From the NCBI GenBank assembly GCA_039513195.1, contig JBCCRM010000026.1, positions 1 through 64,000 on the forward strand: DNA of 64,000 nucleotides, read 5' to 3'. Positions within the stretch are counted from its first letter, which is position 1, and the number at the start of each line of letters is the position of its first letter. This DNA is from Thermohalobaculum sp039513195. GTDB lineage: Bacteria > Pseudomonadota > Alphaproteobacteria > Rhodobacterales > Rhodobacteraceae. The notes below the pieces were generated by a model. That model had not been told where the DNA came from, made no database searches, and saw only the letters and a program-made list of their open reading frames with translations. Position numbers and translations under genes: made by a program. Shown one piece after another: positions 17,040-25,389 of this stretch.

Positions 17040-18604
17040 GCGCTGAAGAGCGCCGTGCGCCCGGACGGAGGGTCTGTGAGCTACACTTTCTCGCCATCGC
17101 GAAAAAGCGGCCCGGCATCGGCGACGATCTTGGCATCCAGGCTGTCCGGCACCGGGTTCCGCGGGCCCGCCCGGTTCGCAGGCCGCCATCGGTCGGCAGC
17201 GTCTTGACCCCATCGGTGCAGGCCAAGGCATGGAGCCTGTGCAGCGTCGCCTCGATCCCGGCGGCCCGATGCCCAAGATATGCGACGGCATGTCCGAGAA
17301 GAACTCGGCGACTAGAGCGCTTTCCGACCCGATTGCATCGGTTCTCGCGCTCTAAGGTATTGTTTTGACGCATTTTCGCGACGCCAATCTGACTCAGATT
17401 GGCTGGAAAATGCTCTAAGGCCCGAGAGCGTCCCACCGCCTCGAAACTGTACTCGCCGCGGTGGGAGGAGATCACCGAGATCCCGTTCTTCGAAATGATC
17501 TTGGGAAGTCCGGCATCGATTGCGCCGCGGAAATTGGTAAACGCCCCCTCCGACGATCAGCACGGCGACGTAGTGGGGATCGATGCGTTCCGCCGAACGC
17601 ACATTCAGCGAGTAGAGGGTTCGCAAGCCCTACTTCACCAGCCAGGAATGCGCCGCCGATGTCGCGAGGATCGTCGGCATCGCCACCCGCGTTGGCCCCG
17701 CCTCCTGATCGGTCAGCCCAAGATGACCGACGCCAGTGCGTACCGCCTCCTCTACCCTTGTCCGAGCCCGGTCCAGCGCCTCGCGCAGGGACCGGTCCTC
17801 GACTGCGTCGGCGGGCGCCACCCCAACCTCGGACCCCGCAAGGACCAGCCCATCGGCTGTCATCACATAGCGCAGGGGGCGCCAATCCTCCGGGATCCAG
17901 ATGTCCGACGACCGCGACTCCGGCACCATCATTGTCCTTGGCATCGGCGCATTGCGCCCGCCGCGGACCATCACCTCGAAGACCGCATCGAGCGCGGCAC
18001 TTTCCGAGAAGACGTTCTAGACAATCGGCTTGATGGCCTCCGCCAGAGCACCGAGGCAGGCGGAGACCATCCGGATATCGTGGCCCCTCATCCAAGTCAG
18101 ACTGCCCTTCAGCATGTTGATCTCGCCGTTACGGGCAAGCATGCGCACCGGCTGCGCGAGCCACCATTGCGGGAAGGTTTTGGTGCAACAGCGCCGGTGA
18201 TAGATGGCAAACGCGCTCGCGAACCGGTCGTCCGTCAGGTCCGGGCAGAACTCTGCCACCTGCTCGGCGAGCATAATCCCATTATAGATGATCGACCGGC
18301 GGGACAGCGAGCAGACATAAAATCCGAAGATAGCTGGCAGCTGCACCGCTTTCTCGATCCGGCGGCGGATGACAGAGATTTCCCCCTCGAACGTCTCCTC
18401 TTCTACAGCCTTGGCGTTCGAGATCAGGATCTGCCCGACCGCGGGTCGGGTGGGACCGGCCTTTCGGCCCAGGACGGCGATCCCCTGCTCCACCACGTCG
18501 CGGCGCGGACGCCCGTCGACGGCTGCGACCAGCCGGACCCCGCAGGCGGCAAGCTCCTCCTTCTGCAACGACGTGCTGGTCTCGGCGGCGTGCTCCGTCG
18601 GCAT
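17040..18604 (-). pseudogene. gltB: glutamate synthase large subunit, multiply deleted and frameshifted relic
   Basis: Recognisable GltB pieces follow each other in the right order but only about a third of the normal roughly 1500 codons remain. 18604-18017 holds the amidotransferase part: ACGVRLVAAVDGRPRRDVVEQGI, then after a deletion PAVGQILISNAK, FYVCSLSRRSIIYNG and FPQWWLAQPVRMLARNGEIN, ending in a TAG. 17974-17630 continues VFEVMVRGGRNAPMPRTM and ILATSAAHSWLVK before a stop. Then come LNVRSAERIDPHYVAVLI, and GISVISSHRGEYSFEAVG plus RSRAL, broken by repeat copy 4. It resumes VAEFFSDMPSHILGIG, shifts frame after about 45 codons, and ends NPVPDSLDAKIVADAG. GltB makes glutamate from glutamine and 2-oxoglutarate; this locus cannot encode it. 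The family order was recalled, not aligned. Confidence 0.9.
17315..17415 (-). repeat. TA-flanked palindromic repeat, copy 4, inserted inside the gltB relic
   Basis: Exactly 101 bp with ends GAGCGCTTTCCGACC (left) and GGCTGGAAAATGCTC (right) and TA at 17313-17314 and 17416-17417. Read on the minus strand it interrupts the gltB stretch SRA-L|VAEFF. Removing 101 bp plus one TA joins GCC-TTA-GTC-GCC and restores the family sequence, so the TA is a target-site duplication. The left 40 bp folds with arms AGAGCGC/GCGCTCT, and the right part with GCCAATCTGA/TCAGATTGGC. Confidence 0.92.
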
Positions 18605-18638
18605 CCCGCGCCGCCGCCCGATCTCGGCACATATCGGC

Positions 18639-19076
18639 TCAATCCTTCGCGCCCTGCGCAGACATGAATTCCGCGATCACCTGCTCACCGGTCATGCGCT
18701 TCCGCTCGCCAGCAAAGGCGTACCAAGCGGGCTGCTCATCGACGAAGATCTCGGTCACCAGGTCCAGCCTGGACTGGTCGTCCAGCAGGAAGGTGTTGAT
18801 ATTCGTATAGGACGGCATGTCGCCGGTGAGCCGGTAGAAGAGCCCGGTGCCGCAAAGGCTGCAAAAGCCGCGCTCGGCAAAGTCAGAGGACTTGTAGACG
18901 GTGATGTTCTCTTCGCCCTGCCAGACGAGGCCCTGCGCCTCGGCGGCGAACGCCGGGCCGGAATTCAGGCGTCGGCACATCCCGCAATGGCAGACATCCG
19001 ACTGTCCTACCTTGTCGGCGTGAAACCGGACCGCGCCGCAGAGGCACTGGCCCGTGGCCTTCTCCGTCTCTCCCAT
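18639..19076 (-). CDS. GFA-domain (glutathione-dependent formaldehyde-activating enzyme-like) protein
   Basis: 145 residues from the ATG at 19076, which has AAAGGAG upstream; an ATG 24 bases earlier is possible. The zinc-binding cysteines of the Mss4-like GFA fold are present: CLCGAV, CHCGMCRRL and FCSLCGTGLFYR. Many such proteins are annotated as S-(hydroxymethyl)glutathione synthase-like, but for most the activity is not proven. The gene is intact and lies between the gltD and gltB relics on the same strand, so it has survived the decay of its neighbours. Confidence 0.9.
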   Translation of the reverse strand: MGETEKATGQCLCGAVRFHADKVGQSDVCHCGMCRRLNSGPAFAAEAQGLVWQGEENITVYKSSDFAERGFCSLCGTGLFYRLTGDMPSYTNINTFLLDDQSRLDLVTEIFVDEQPAWYAFAGERKRMTGEQVIAEFMSAQGAKD

Positions 19077-19221
19077 TGGGTCACTCCTTTTGCCGGCCAT
19101 AGCACCGCGCCCAATAGATCAGCACGCGCGTCGGTTGGTTAAAGCCCGAATGTTTCCTGTCTATAGGCGTTGTCCATAGGATGCGCATGCTGAGTGCATA
19201 GTGCGGCCACATAACCGTCAG

Positions 19222-19737
19222 TCACTCTGCCGCCACTATCGACTGATCGGCAAAGCGCCTTGCCATAGCATCGGCGGCTTCCCGCCCATCCCGGATCGCC
19301 CAGACCACCAGGCCGTCGGCGCGGTCGCAGCCGTCATACACCGTCGCCTGAAACCAAGCTGGCGGAGGCGATCCGCGCAGGCCAGCGCCGATGGTGACCT
19401 TGCCATGGCCCGATTGCTCGGTGACGCAAGTGCCCTCACACAGCCGGTCCTGGGGGCAAATGCGGCCGCAGATCTCCGGAAACGTGTTGGCGGCCGCAGA
19501 CAGGTCAGAGGCCTCGTGCAGCTGACCGTCCGCGGTCGCCTTCAGCCAATCGGGGATGTTGTTTTGCAGCGGACAGCCGGACTGGCAAAAGGGCACCCTT
19601 GATTGGCTGCAGCGGGCGGCCTGCTCGGCCGCCTTCTCGCGGGCGAGTTCGCGAGAGATCTCGCCAAAAATCCCCCGCCGCGCTTGGGCGGCACGTTTGC
19701 ACGGCATCTCGCGGTGAAGCGAGACGAGTCTCAGCAC
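19222..19737 (-). pseudogene. gltD: glutamate synthase small subunit relic with internal deletion
   Basis: 171 codons instead of roughly 480. The N-terminal Fe-S domain reads RLVSLHREMPCKRAAQARRG, then CPLQNNIPDWLKATADGQ, NTFPEICGRICPQDRLCEG and TEQSGHGKVTIG, all GltD landmarks. Immediately afterwards the frame jumps to the GltD C-terminus, RADGLVVWAIRDGREAADA, so the FAD and NAD(P)H domains are missing. In the first cysteine cluster the expected CSQCGVPFC reads CSQSRVPFC, losing an Fe-S ligand. The reading frame is still open, but the product could not transfer electrons to GltB. The AT-richer interval 19742-20004 upstream holds no recognised gene. Confidence 0.88.
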
Positions 19738-20004
19738 ATTTTGAGGCAGCGGGTATAGCCTTCCAAGGCCGAGCCAGAATTCGAAACGTTCTCACCCAGC
19801 CTCGAAGCGTGGATTGGGTGCCGGATCAAAGCGAAAGAGCAACCACATTCTTTATGTCCTAGTTCGCCGCAGACCCAGCGCCGACGCTTACGTTGCGAAC
19901 CACGCAGGGCGGAGGTAGGTCTGTGATGCTGACGGAACTTCCTCCTTGCGATCACTCGGCCGATCGCTACCACTGTCGCGACCCAAGGACACGAGGCGAG
20001 CGGC

Positions 20005-20811
20005 ATGGCGCTTTTCGACATCATCATGCTGAGCCTGATCCAAGGCATCACCGAGTTCTTGCCGATCTCGTCATCCGGCCATCTGGCGCTTTGGCCACTG
20101 CTCACGGGGCGTGCGGATCAGGGCGTTACGATGGATGTCGCGGTGCATATCGGCACGCTGGTCGCCGTCTGCCTCTATTTCCGTGCGGATATCGGGCGCC
20201 TGTTGACGGGGCTTCGCGACCTTTTCCGCGGCCAAACCGGCACGGCGGACGCCAGGCTCCTCCTCCTCATCGCGCTTGCCACCGTTCCGGCGGTGCTGTT
20301 TGGCCTGATCCTCAAGCTCGCCGGTGTCATGGCTGTCCTGCGCACGGTCGAGGTAATCGGCTGGGCGACACTGATCGGTGGCATCCTACTTTGGATTGCC
20401 GATAGATACGGGCGGGAGTCGCGCACAGCAGAAAGCTGGGGTCCGCGCGATGCCATGCTGATGGGCCTTGCCCAGGCGGTGGCGTTGATCCCCGGCACAT
20501 CGCGGTCCGGCATTACAATGACCATGGGCCGGGCTCTCGGCCTCAACAGGGTGGATGCGGCCCGATATTCGATGCTGATGGCAGTCCCGATCATCCTCGC
20601 CGCCGGCGGGGGGGAAACACTGGGGCTGATCGCAGGCGGCGACCTGCAGCTCGGCTCGGAGCTGTTGCTGGGCGCCGCTCTCTCCTGTCTGTCGGCGCTG
20701 GCCGCATTATGGGCGATGTTCCGCATGTTTCAGGGCGATTGGACTATGACGCCCTTTGTCATCTATCGCCTGATTTTGGGGGTGGCGCTGCTGGCCATCG
20801 CCTATGGGTAA
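20005..20811 (+). CDS. uppP: undecaprenyl-diphosphate phosphatase (BacA family)
   Basis: 268 residues, integral membrane. UppP dephosphorylates undecaprenyl diphosphate to recycle the lipid carrier used in peptidoglycan and polysaccharide assembly. The two conserved repeats are present: LIQGITEFLPISSSGHL (residues about 11-27) with the catalytic Glu and Ser, and GLAQAVALIPGTSRSGITMTM with the RSG motif in the second half. The start MALFDIIMLS fits the family. It overlaps or nearly abuts the small YeaQ-like gene downstream. Confidence 0.96.
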   Translation: MALFDIIMLSLIQGITEFLPISSSGHLALWPLLTGRADQGVTMDVAVHIGTLVAVCLYFRADIGRLLTGLRDLFRGQTGTADARLLLLIALATVPAVLFGLILKLAGVMAVLRTVEVIGWATLIGGILLWIADRYGRESRTAESWGPRDAMLMGLAQAVALIPGTSRSGITMTMGRALGLNRVDAARYSMLMAVPIILAAGGGETLGLIAGGDLQLGSELLLGAALSCLSALAALWAMFRMFQGDWTMTPFVIYRLILGVALLAIAYG

Positions 20812-20830
20812 CCTGGTCCAGGGGAACGCC

Positions 20831-21079
20831 ATGCAGCCAGCGCAAATCGTTGTCACCATCATTGCCGGCATCGTCGCCGGATGGCTTGCCAGCTTTGTTC
20901 TGGGCGGCGGCGGGCTGATCAAATACCTGATCTGGGGGCTGTTGGGCTCGGCCGTCGGCGGGTTCTTGCTGCCCTTGGTCGGCATCAAGCTCGATCTGGG
21001 CCACCCGCTGCTTACCCAGATCGTGACGGCAGCCATCGGCGCCGTGGTGGTCGTGCTGATCGCACGCCTGATCGCCTAG
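20831..21079 (+). CDS. GlsB/YeaQ/YmgE-family small membrane protein
   Basis: 82 residues from MQPAQIVVTIIAGIVAGWLA, preceded by AGGGGAA. An upstream ATG at 20804 would overlap uppP and is less likely. Three hydrophobic segments with glycine-rich turns (VLGGGGLIKYLIWGLLGSAVGG) are typical of this stress-associated transglycosylase-associated family of unknown biochemical function. Its TAG stop is formed by the TA at the edge of repeat copy 5. Confidence 0.85.
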   Translation: MQPAQIVVTIIAGIVAGWLASFVLGGGGLIKYLIWGLLGSAVGGFLLPLVGIKLDLGHPLLTQIVTAAIGAVVVVLIARLIA

Positions 21080-21179
21080 AGCGCTTTCCGACCCGATTGC
21101 ATCGCTTCTCGCGCTCTAAAGGATTGTTTTGACGAATTCTCGCGACGCCAATCTGACTCAGATTGGCTGGAAAACGCCC
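21079..21179 (-). repeat. TA-flanked palindromic repeat, copy 5
   Basis: 101 bp, GAGCGCTTTCCGACC to GGCTGGAAAACGCCC. The left TA (21077-21078) belongs to the TAG stop of the YeaQ-like gene; the right flank is TT. It lies between convergent genes. The arms GCCAATCTGA/TCAGATTGGC are intact. Confidence 0.9.
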
Positions 21180-21189
21180 TTAACGTCCG

Positions 21190-22152
21190 CTACTTCGCCT
21201 GCCCCTCGGTCAGTTTGGTATACTGGCCGTAGGGTCGGTAGGAGTAGAGATAGCTCTCGACAACGCTTTCGATCGTGCTCGGCTCGATCCCAAGATCAGC
21301 GAAACCTTTGGCACCCTCGGCCACCACATTGTCCTTGCCCAGCAAGCGCACTTGATCCCGCGTCAGAGGTGGGTTGGGCAGCATCTGGAGCACCGATGCC
21401 TGCAGATGGGCGGCCCAGAAGGGGATATTCACGACCAGGCGACGCCGCCGGATCACGCCGAGCATCAGGGTCATAAGCTCCCGAAAGCTGTAAATCCGGG
21501 GGCCGCCGAGCTCGTAGATACCTGCGGCTGTCTCGCCCGCGGCGGCCTTGGCGGTCGCCTCCGCCACGTCCTGCACCCATACCGGCTGAAACCGCGTGCT
21601 TGCCCCGACCACCGGCAGAACCGGCGACAGCCGCGCCATTGCGGCAAAGCGATTGAAGAACTGATCCTCCTGTCCGAACACGATGGAGGGGCGCAGGATG
21701 ATCGCCTCAGGCATCGCGGCGAGGACGCCAGCTTCCCCACCCGCCTTGGTCCGTGCATACTCGGCCGGGCTATCCGCATCGGCACCAATGGCCGAGATCA
21801 GCACGAACCGGTCGACCCCATGCTCCGCCGCCAGCCGGGCGGCGCGGGCCGGCCCCTCGGCCTGAACGGCCATGAAGGTGTTCTTGCCGCTCGAGAACAA
21901 GACACCCACCGAGTAGATCACCGCGTCGGAACCGGCAATCACCCGCGCCATCGATGCGTCGTCGCGGACATTGCACTGCACAGGTTCGACCTGGCCCACG
22001 ACGCCATAGGGGCGCACGAAGATCGCCTCGTTCGGGCGACGCACCGCCACGCGCACTCGCCAACCCCGCTTAGCCATTGCCTGGGCGACATATCGGCCGA
22101 CAAAGCCCGATCCGCCGACGATGGTGACAAGCGGCGCGCTGGTGCTGGACAT
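21190..22152 (-). CDS. complex I NDUFA9 subunit-family NAD(P)-binding protein
   Basis: 320 residues of an atypical extended SDR. VTIVGGSGFVGRYVAQAMAKRG is the Rossmann start, RFVLISAIGAD, YARTKAGGE and ILRPSIVFGQEDQFFNRFA follow, and AGIYELGGPRIYSFRELM is typical of the group named after the mitochondrial NDUFA9 accessory subunit. The SDR active-site Tyr-Lys pair is present as YARTK, but no enzyme activity is established for bacterial members. It usually sits near uppP in related genomes. Confidence 0.9.
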   Translation of the reverse strand: MSSTSAPLVTIVGGSGFVGRYVAQAMAKRGWRVRVAVRRPNEAIFVRPYGVVGQVEPVQCNVRDDASMARVIAGSDAVIYSVGVLFSSGKNTFMAVQAEGPARAARLAAEHGVDRFVLISAIGADADSPAEYARTKAGGEAGVLAAMPEAIILRPSIVFGQEDQFFNRFAAMARLSPVLPVVGASTRFQPVWVQDVAEATAKAAAGETAAGIYELGGPRIYSFRELMTLMLGVIRRRRLVVNIPFWAAHLQASVLQMLPNPPLTRDQVRLLGKDNVVAEGAKGFADLGIEPSTIESVVESYLYSYRPYGQYTKLTEGQAK

Positions 22153-22319
22153 CGGTCGCGTTCCTCTCGCTCTTATCCTTCGTGGAGGTATAGGCGGCGT
22201 CCGGTGGCCGGCAAGTCGGCTTCGCGGTCCGTGGTCCGCGCAATCTGCGGCATCGCCGATGCAAAATCGTAGGATTTACCGCCGGTTCACCGCAACGGAC
22301 GCAGACTGCCGGCGGGGCG

Positions 22320-22348
22320 TTGACACAGCGCCGCACCATCGGTAATCC
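22320..22348 (+). promoter_or_regulatory. sigma-70-type promoter for tRNA-Leu
   Basis: TTGACA at 22320-22325 and TAATCC at 22343-22348 are separated by exactly 17 bp. The tRNA begins about 30 bases downstream. Confidence 0.6.
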
Positions 22349-22378
22349 AACGTCGCGCCGTGACGATGAGCGGTCTTA

Positions 22379-22465
22379 GCCCAGGTGGCGGAATTGGTAG
22401 ACGCGCTAGTTTCAGGTACTAGTGACCGCTAGGTCGTGGAAGTTCGAGTCTTCTCCTGGGCACCA
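22379..22465 (+). tRNA. tRNA-Leu (anticodon CAG)
   Basis: 87 nt including an encoded CCA. Acceptor arms GCCCAGG/CCTGGGC pair. The anticodon stem CTAGT/ACTAG encloses TTCAGGT, giving anticodon CAG. A long variable arm (GACCGCTAGGTCGTGG region) and T-loop TTCGAGT mark a class II tRNA. Confidence 0.95.
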
Positions 22466-22503
22466 CTCACCTGCGCCGCGACGCCTAAGGCAGGGCAGTG
22501 CGC

Positions 22504-23118
22504 ATGACCATCACTCTCCACCACCATGATTTGCCCGATGGCCTCAGCCTCGGAAAATCGGTTGCGATCGACACCGAGACCATGGGTCTGAACATCCACC
22601 GCGACCGGTTATGCCTGGTGCAGCTTTCGGCAGGCGACGGAGCCGCGCATCTGGTGAAGATCGGTATCGGGCAGAGGGAAGCGCCCAACCTGGTGGCGAT
22701 GTTGGCGGACGACAGCGTGGAAAAGCTATTCCATTTCGGCCGGTTCGACATTGCGGTCCTGGCGCACGCCTTCGGCGTGATCGCGCGCCCGGTCTATTGC
22801 ACCAAAATCGCGTCGCGGCTCACCCGGACCTTTACGGAGCGGCATGGGCTCAAGGCGCTTTGCCATGACTTGGCAGGTGTCGATATCTCCAAGCAGCAGC
22901 AAAGCTCTGACTGGGGATCTGAAAATCTCTCCGACGGACAGCTGGAATACGCCGCCACAGACGTCTTATATCTGCATCAGTTGCGAGAGGAATTGGATCG
23001 GCGTCTTGCCCGAGAGGGGCGGGCCGATCTGGCGGCGGCGGCCTTCCGGTTTTTACCGGACAGGGCCGCCTTCGATCTCGCCGGGTGGGCAGAGGAAGAT
23101 ATCTTCGCCCACTCCTAG
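22504..23118 (+). CDS. ribonuclease D-like 3'-5' exonuclease (short form)
   Basis: 204 residues from MTITLHHHDLPDGL; a GTG 6 bases upstream is also possible. DEDDy exonuclease motifs are complete: VAIDTETMGL (DxE), HFGRFDIAVL, and YAATDVLYLHQL (Y-x3-D). The HRDC domains of full-length RNase D (about 370 residues) are absent, as in the short alphaproteobacterial form. It lies between tRNA-Leu and kdsD, where related genomes also carry it. It likely trims the 3' ends of stable RNA. Confidence 0.9.
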   Translation: MTITLHHHDLPDGLSLGKSVAIDTETMGLNIHRDRLCLVQLSAGDGAAHLVKIGIGQREAPNLVAMLADDSVEKLFHFGRFDIAVLAHAFGVIARPVYCTKIASRLTRTFTERHGLKALCHDLAGVDISKQQQSSDWGSENLSDGQLEYAATDVLYLHQLREELDRRLAREGRADLAAAAFRFLPDRAAFDLAGWAEEDIFAHS

Positions 23119-23136
23119 ACTGGATGGGGGACGAGT

Positions 23137-24153
23137 TTGGTTGCACACAGCCAGGAAAGCGTCGAATTCCCGGCAGACAACCGGGACCGCGCGCTGGAAA
23201 CCGGAAGGCGGGTTCTAAGCACCGAGGCAGCGGCGCTGACCCAACTGGGCCTGTCGCTCGATGATAACTTTGCCGATGCGGTCGACCGGATCATGGCGGT
23301 CCGGGGTCGGGTGATCCTGTCCGGCATGGGGAAGTCCGGCCATATCGCGCGCAAGACGGCCGCGACCTTCGCCTCCACCGGGACGCCGGCCCAATTCGTT
23401 CACCCGGCGGAGGCCAGCCATGGCGATCTGGGCATGGTCACGGCCGAGGACCTGTGCATCGTCCTCTCGAACTCCGGCGAAACGCGGGAGCTCGCGGACA
23501 TTGTCGGGCATACCCGGCGCTTCGGCATTCCGCTGATCGGGATCGCGAGCCGGCGTGACTCGACCCTCCTCCGCGCTGCGGATGTGCCCCTGACGCTGCC
23601 CCCAGCGCCGGAGGCGTGTTCGGTCGGACTGGCGCCTACCACCTCAACCACTCTGGCCCTGGCCCTGGGCGATGCCCTGGCGGTCGCGGTGATGGAGCGG
23701 CGGAACTTCACCCCGGATCACTACCGCATCTTCCATCCGGGCGGCACGCTAGGCGCCCAACTGCTGCAGGTATCAAGCCTGATGCATACCGGCGCCGCTC
23801 TCCCCTTGGTCGAGCGCGGGACGGCGATGCCGGATGCGTTGGTCGAGATGTCGTCGAAGGGTTTCGGCATCGTGGGCGTGGTGGACGAGGCGGGCCACCT
23901 GGACGGCGTGATCACCGATGGCGATCTGCGCCGCAAGATGGATGGCTTGCTGGATCGAACCGCAGGCGATGTCGCAACCCGCAATCCGCAAACCATCCAG
24001 GCCGACGCTCTCGCCGCCGAAGCCCTCGCCGCGATGAATGCCCCACCACGGCCGACCCTTTGCCTGTTCGTTTTCGGATCCGAAGGGGATCAGCGCCCGA
24101 TCGGGATCATCCACATCCATGACTGCCTGCGCGCGGGGGTGGACAGTGGCTGA
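23137..24153 (+). CDS. kdsD: arabinose-5-phosphate isomerase (KpsF/GutQ family)
   Basis: 338 residues from a TTG codon with GGGGGACGAG upstream. It converts ribulose-5-phosphate to arabinose-5-phosphate, the first step of KDO synthesis for LPS. The N-terminal SIS domain contains ILSGMGKSGHIARKTAATFA, VHPAEASHGDLGM and VLSNSGETREL, and a tandem CBS pair includes FGIVGVVDEAGHLDGVITDGDLRR. The start is the least certain point. Its 3' end overlaps the lptC start by 8 bp, linking KDO synthesis with LPS transport genes in one operon. Confidence 0.93.
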   Translation: MVAHSQESVEFPADNRDRALETGRRVLSTEAAALTQLGLSLDDNFADAVDRIMAVRGRVILSGMGKSGHIARKTAATFASTGTPAQFVHPAEASHGDLGMVTAEDLCIVLSNSGETRELADIVGHTRRFGIPLIGIASRRDSTLLRAADVPLTLPPAPEACSVGLAPTTSTTLALALGDALAVAVMERRNFTPDHYRIFHPGGTLGAQLLQVSSLMHTGAALPLVERGTAMPDALVEMSSKGFGIVGVVDEAGHLDGVITDGDLRRKMDGLLDRTAGDVATRNPQTIQADALAAEALAAMNAPPRPTLCLFVFGSEGDQRPIGIIHIHDCLRAGVDSG

Positions 24154-24829
24154 TATCGACCGTTTCGGTCCGGTAAATCCCAGCGTGATCCCGAGCCCCG
24201 CGCCAGCCCCGCGCCTGCGTCGGCGTCAAGCCCGGCTGAACCGCTACACGCGGGCTGTGGGATGGATGAAGATCTTGCTGGCGTGCAGTGCTGTGGTTGT
24301 CGTCGGCCTGATCTTTCTGATCGGTCGGGATCGTGCCCATGTCACCGACTTGCTCAGCGCCCAGGAGATGGCCCGCCTCGGCGCAGGGCTAAAGCTCGAC
24401 CGCCCGCGCTTTGCCGGGGTCACCGATGCGGGCGAAGCATTCACCCTCCGTGCCGACTGGGCTTTGCCCGACGCAGCAGTGCCCGAGGAGATCCGGCTTG
24501 AGAACCCGCGCGGGGAGGTGGACCTCGCCGATGGCCGTAAGCTTACCGGCGAAGCGGCCGAAGGATTGATGGAGCGGCGGGACCGCACCCTGACTTTGAC
24601 CGGCGGCGTCGCCCTCTCGACCTCCGACGGATATCGCTTTGAGGCAGAGGACATCACCGTCAATCTCGACGACAGAAGCATGCACACGCCCCATCCGGTA
24701 ACAGGAACCGGGATCCGGGGGCAGATCACGGCCGATAGTTTTCGCGCACTTCAAACCGGCGAAAACCATGACGACACGCGGATATGGTTCGAGAACAACG
24801 TACGCGTGGTTTTCAAGCCAGCAGAATAG
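24146..24829 (+). CDS. lptC: LPS export system protein LptC
   Basis: 227 residues from GTG at 24146. A Pro/Arg-rich cytoplasmic tail precedes one membrane span (WMKILLACSAVVVVGLIFLI, about residues 40-59) and a periplasmic beta-jellyroll domain typical of LptC. LptC carries LPS from the LptBFG transporter to LptA. It is identified mainly from topology, the LptC-like domain (GGVALSTSDGYRFEAEDITVN) and its place between kdsD and lptA-lptB. Confidence 0.88.
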   Translation: MADIDRFGPVNPSVIPSPAPAPRLRRRQARLNRYTRAVGWMKILLACSAVVVVGLIFLIGRDRAHVTDLLSAQEMARLGAGLKLDRPRFAGVTDAGEAFTLRADWALPDAAVPEEIRLENPRGEVDLADGRKLTGEAAEGLMERRDRTLTLTGGVALSTSDGYRFEAEDITVNLDDRSMHTPHPVTGTGIRGQITADSFRALQTGENHDDTRIWFENNVRVVFKPAE

Positions 24830-24843
24830 CGATAAACACAAAT

Positions 24844-25383
24844 ATGATTGTTCTTCGCAGAAAAAGGGGGTGCGGTTTGATCTCTTGGCGGACCTTGGTC
24901 TTCGGGCTCTCGCTCTTACTTGCCCCCGGGCTCGGCGTCGCCCAAGAAAGCCCATTCGGCGGATTTAAGCACGATAGCAAGGCCCCCATCGAAATCACCG
25001 CCGACAGCCTGGAGGTCAGGCAGGCGGAGAGCATCGCCATTTTCCAGGGCAATGTGGTCGCAGGCCAAGGAACGCTACGCCTCACCGCGACGGTGATGCG
25101 GGTTGCCTTCGATCCGGACCAGGAGAATCCGGAAACCGGCGCGATCACCAATGTGAAGGCGGACGGACAGGTGTTCCTGACCAATGGGGCCGAAACGGCG
25201 CAGGGCGATGCCGCGGAATACGACGTCACCACCGGTCTCGTCACAATGAGCGACAATGTGGTCCTGACCCAAGGTGAAAACGTTCTGACGGGACAATCCC
25301 TGCGCATCGATCTGAACACTGGGGTGGCTCAGGTCATCGGCAGGGTGAAGAGCATCTTCACGCCACCGAACAGCAGCAACTGA
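24844..25383 (+). CDS. lptA: LPS transport periplasmic protein LptA
   Basis: 179 residues. The start MIVLRRKRGCGL gives a signal peptide with core LVFGLSLLLAPGLGVA and cleavage before QES. The OstA/LptA beta-jellyroll follows, with IEITADSLEVRQAESIAIFQGNVVAGQGTLRL (residues about 50-80), TNVKADGQVFLTNGAETAQGD and VTMSDNVVLTQGENVLTG. LptA forms the periplasmic bridge for LPS. An ATG 60 bases upstream would overlap lptC and spoil the signal peptide. Confidence 0.93.
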   Translation: MIVLRRKRGCGLISWRTLVFGLSLLLAPGLGVAQESPFGGFKHDSKAPIEITADSLEVRQAESIAIFQGNVVAGQGTLRLTATVMRVAFDPDQENPETGAITNVKADGQVFLTNGAETAQGDAAEYDVTTGLVTMSDNVVLTQGENVLTGQSLRIDLNTGVAQVIGRVKSIFTPPNSSN

Positions 25384-25389
25384 AGGTCG

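Noticed and set aside
16126..17475. A 449-codon minus-strand open frame spanning mtgA, the repeat and part of the gltB relic.
   Set aside because: It reads mtgA in the wrong frame and only its first part matches GltB (GEYSFEAVG); it is a chance join across copy 4, not a gene.
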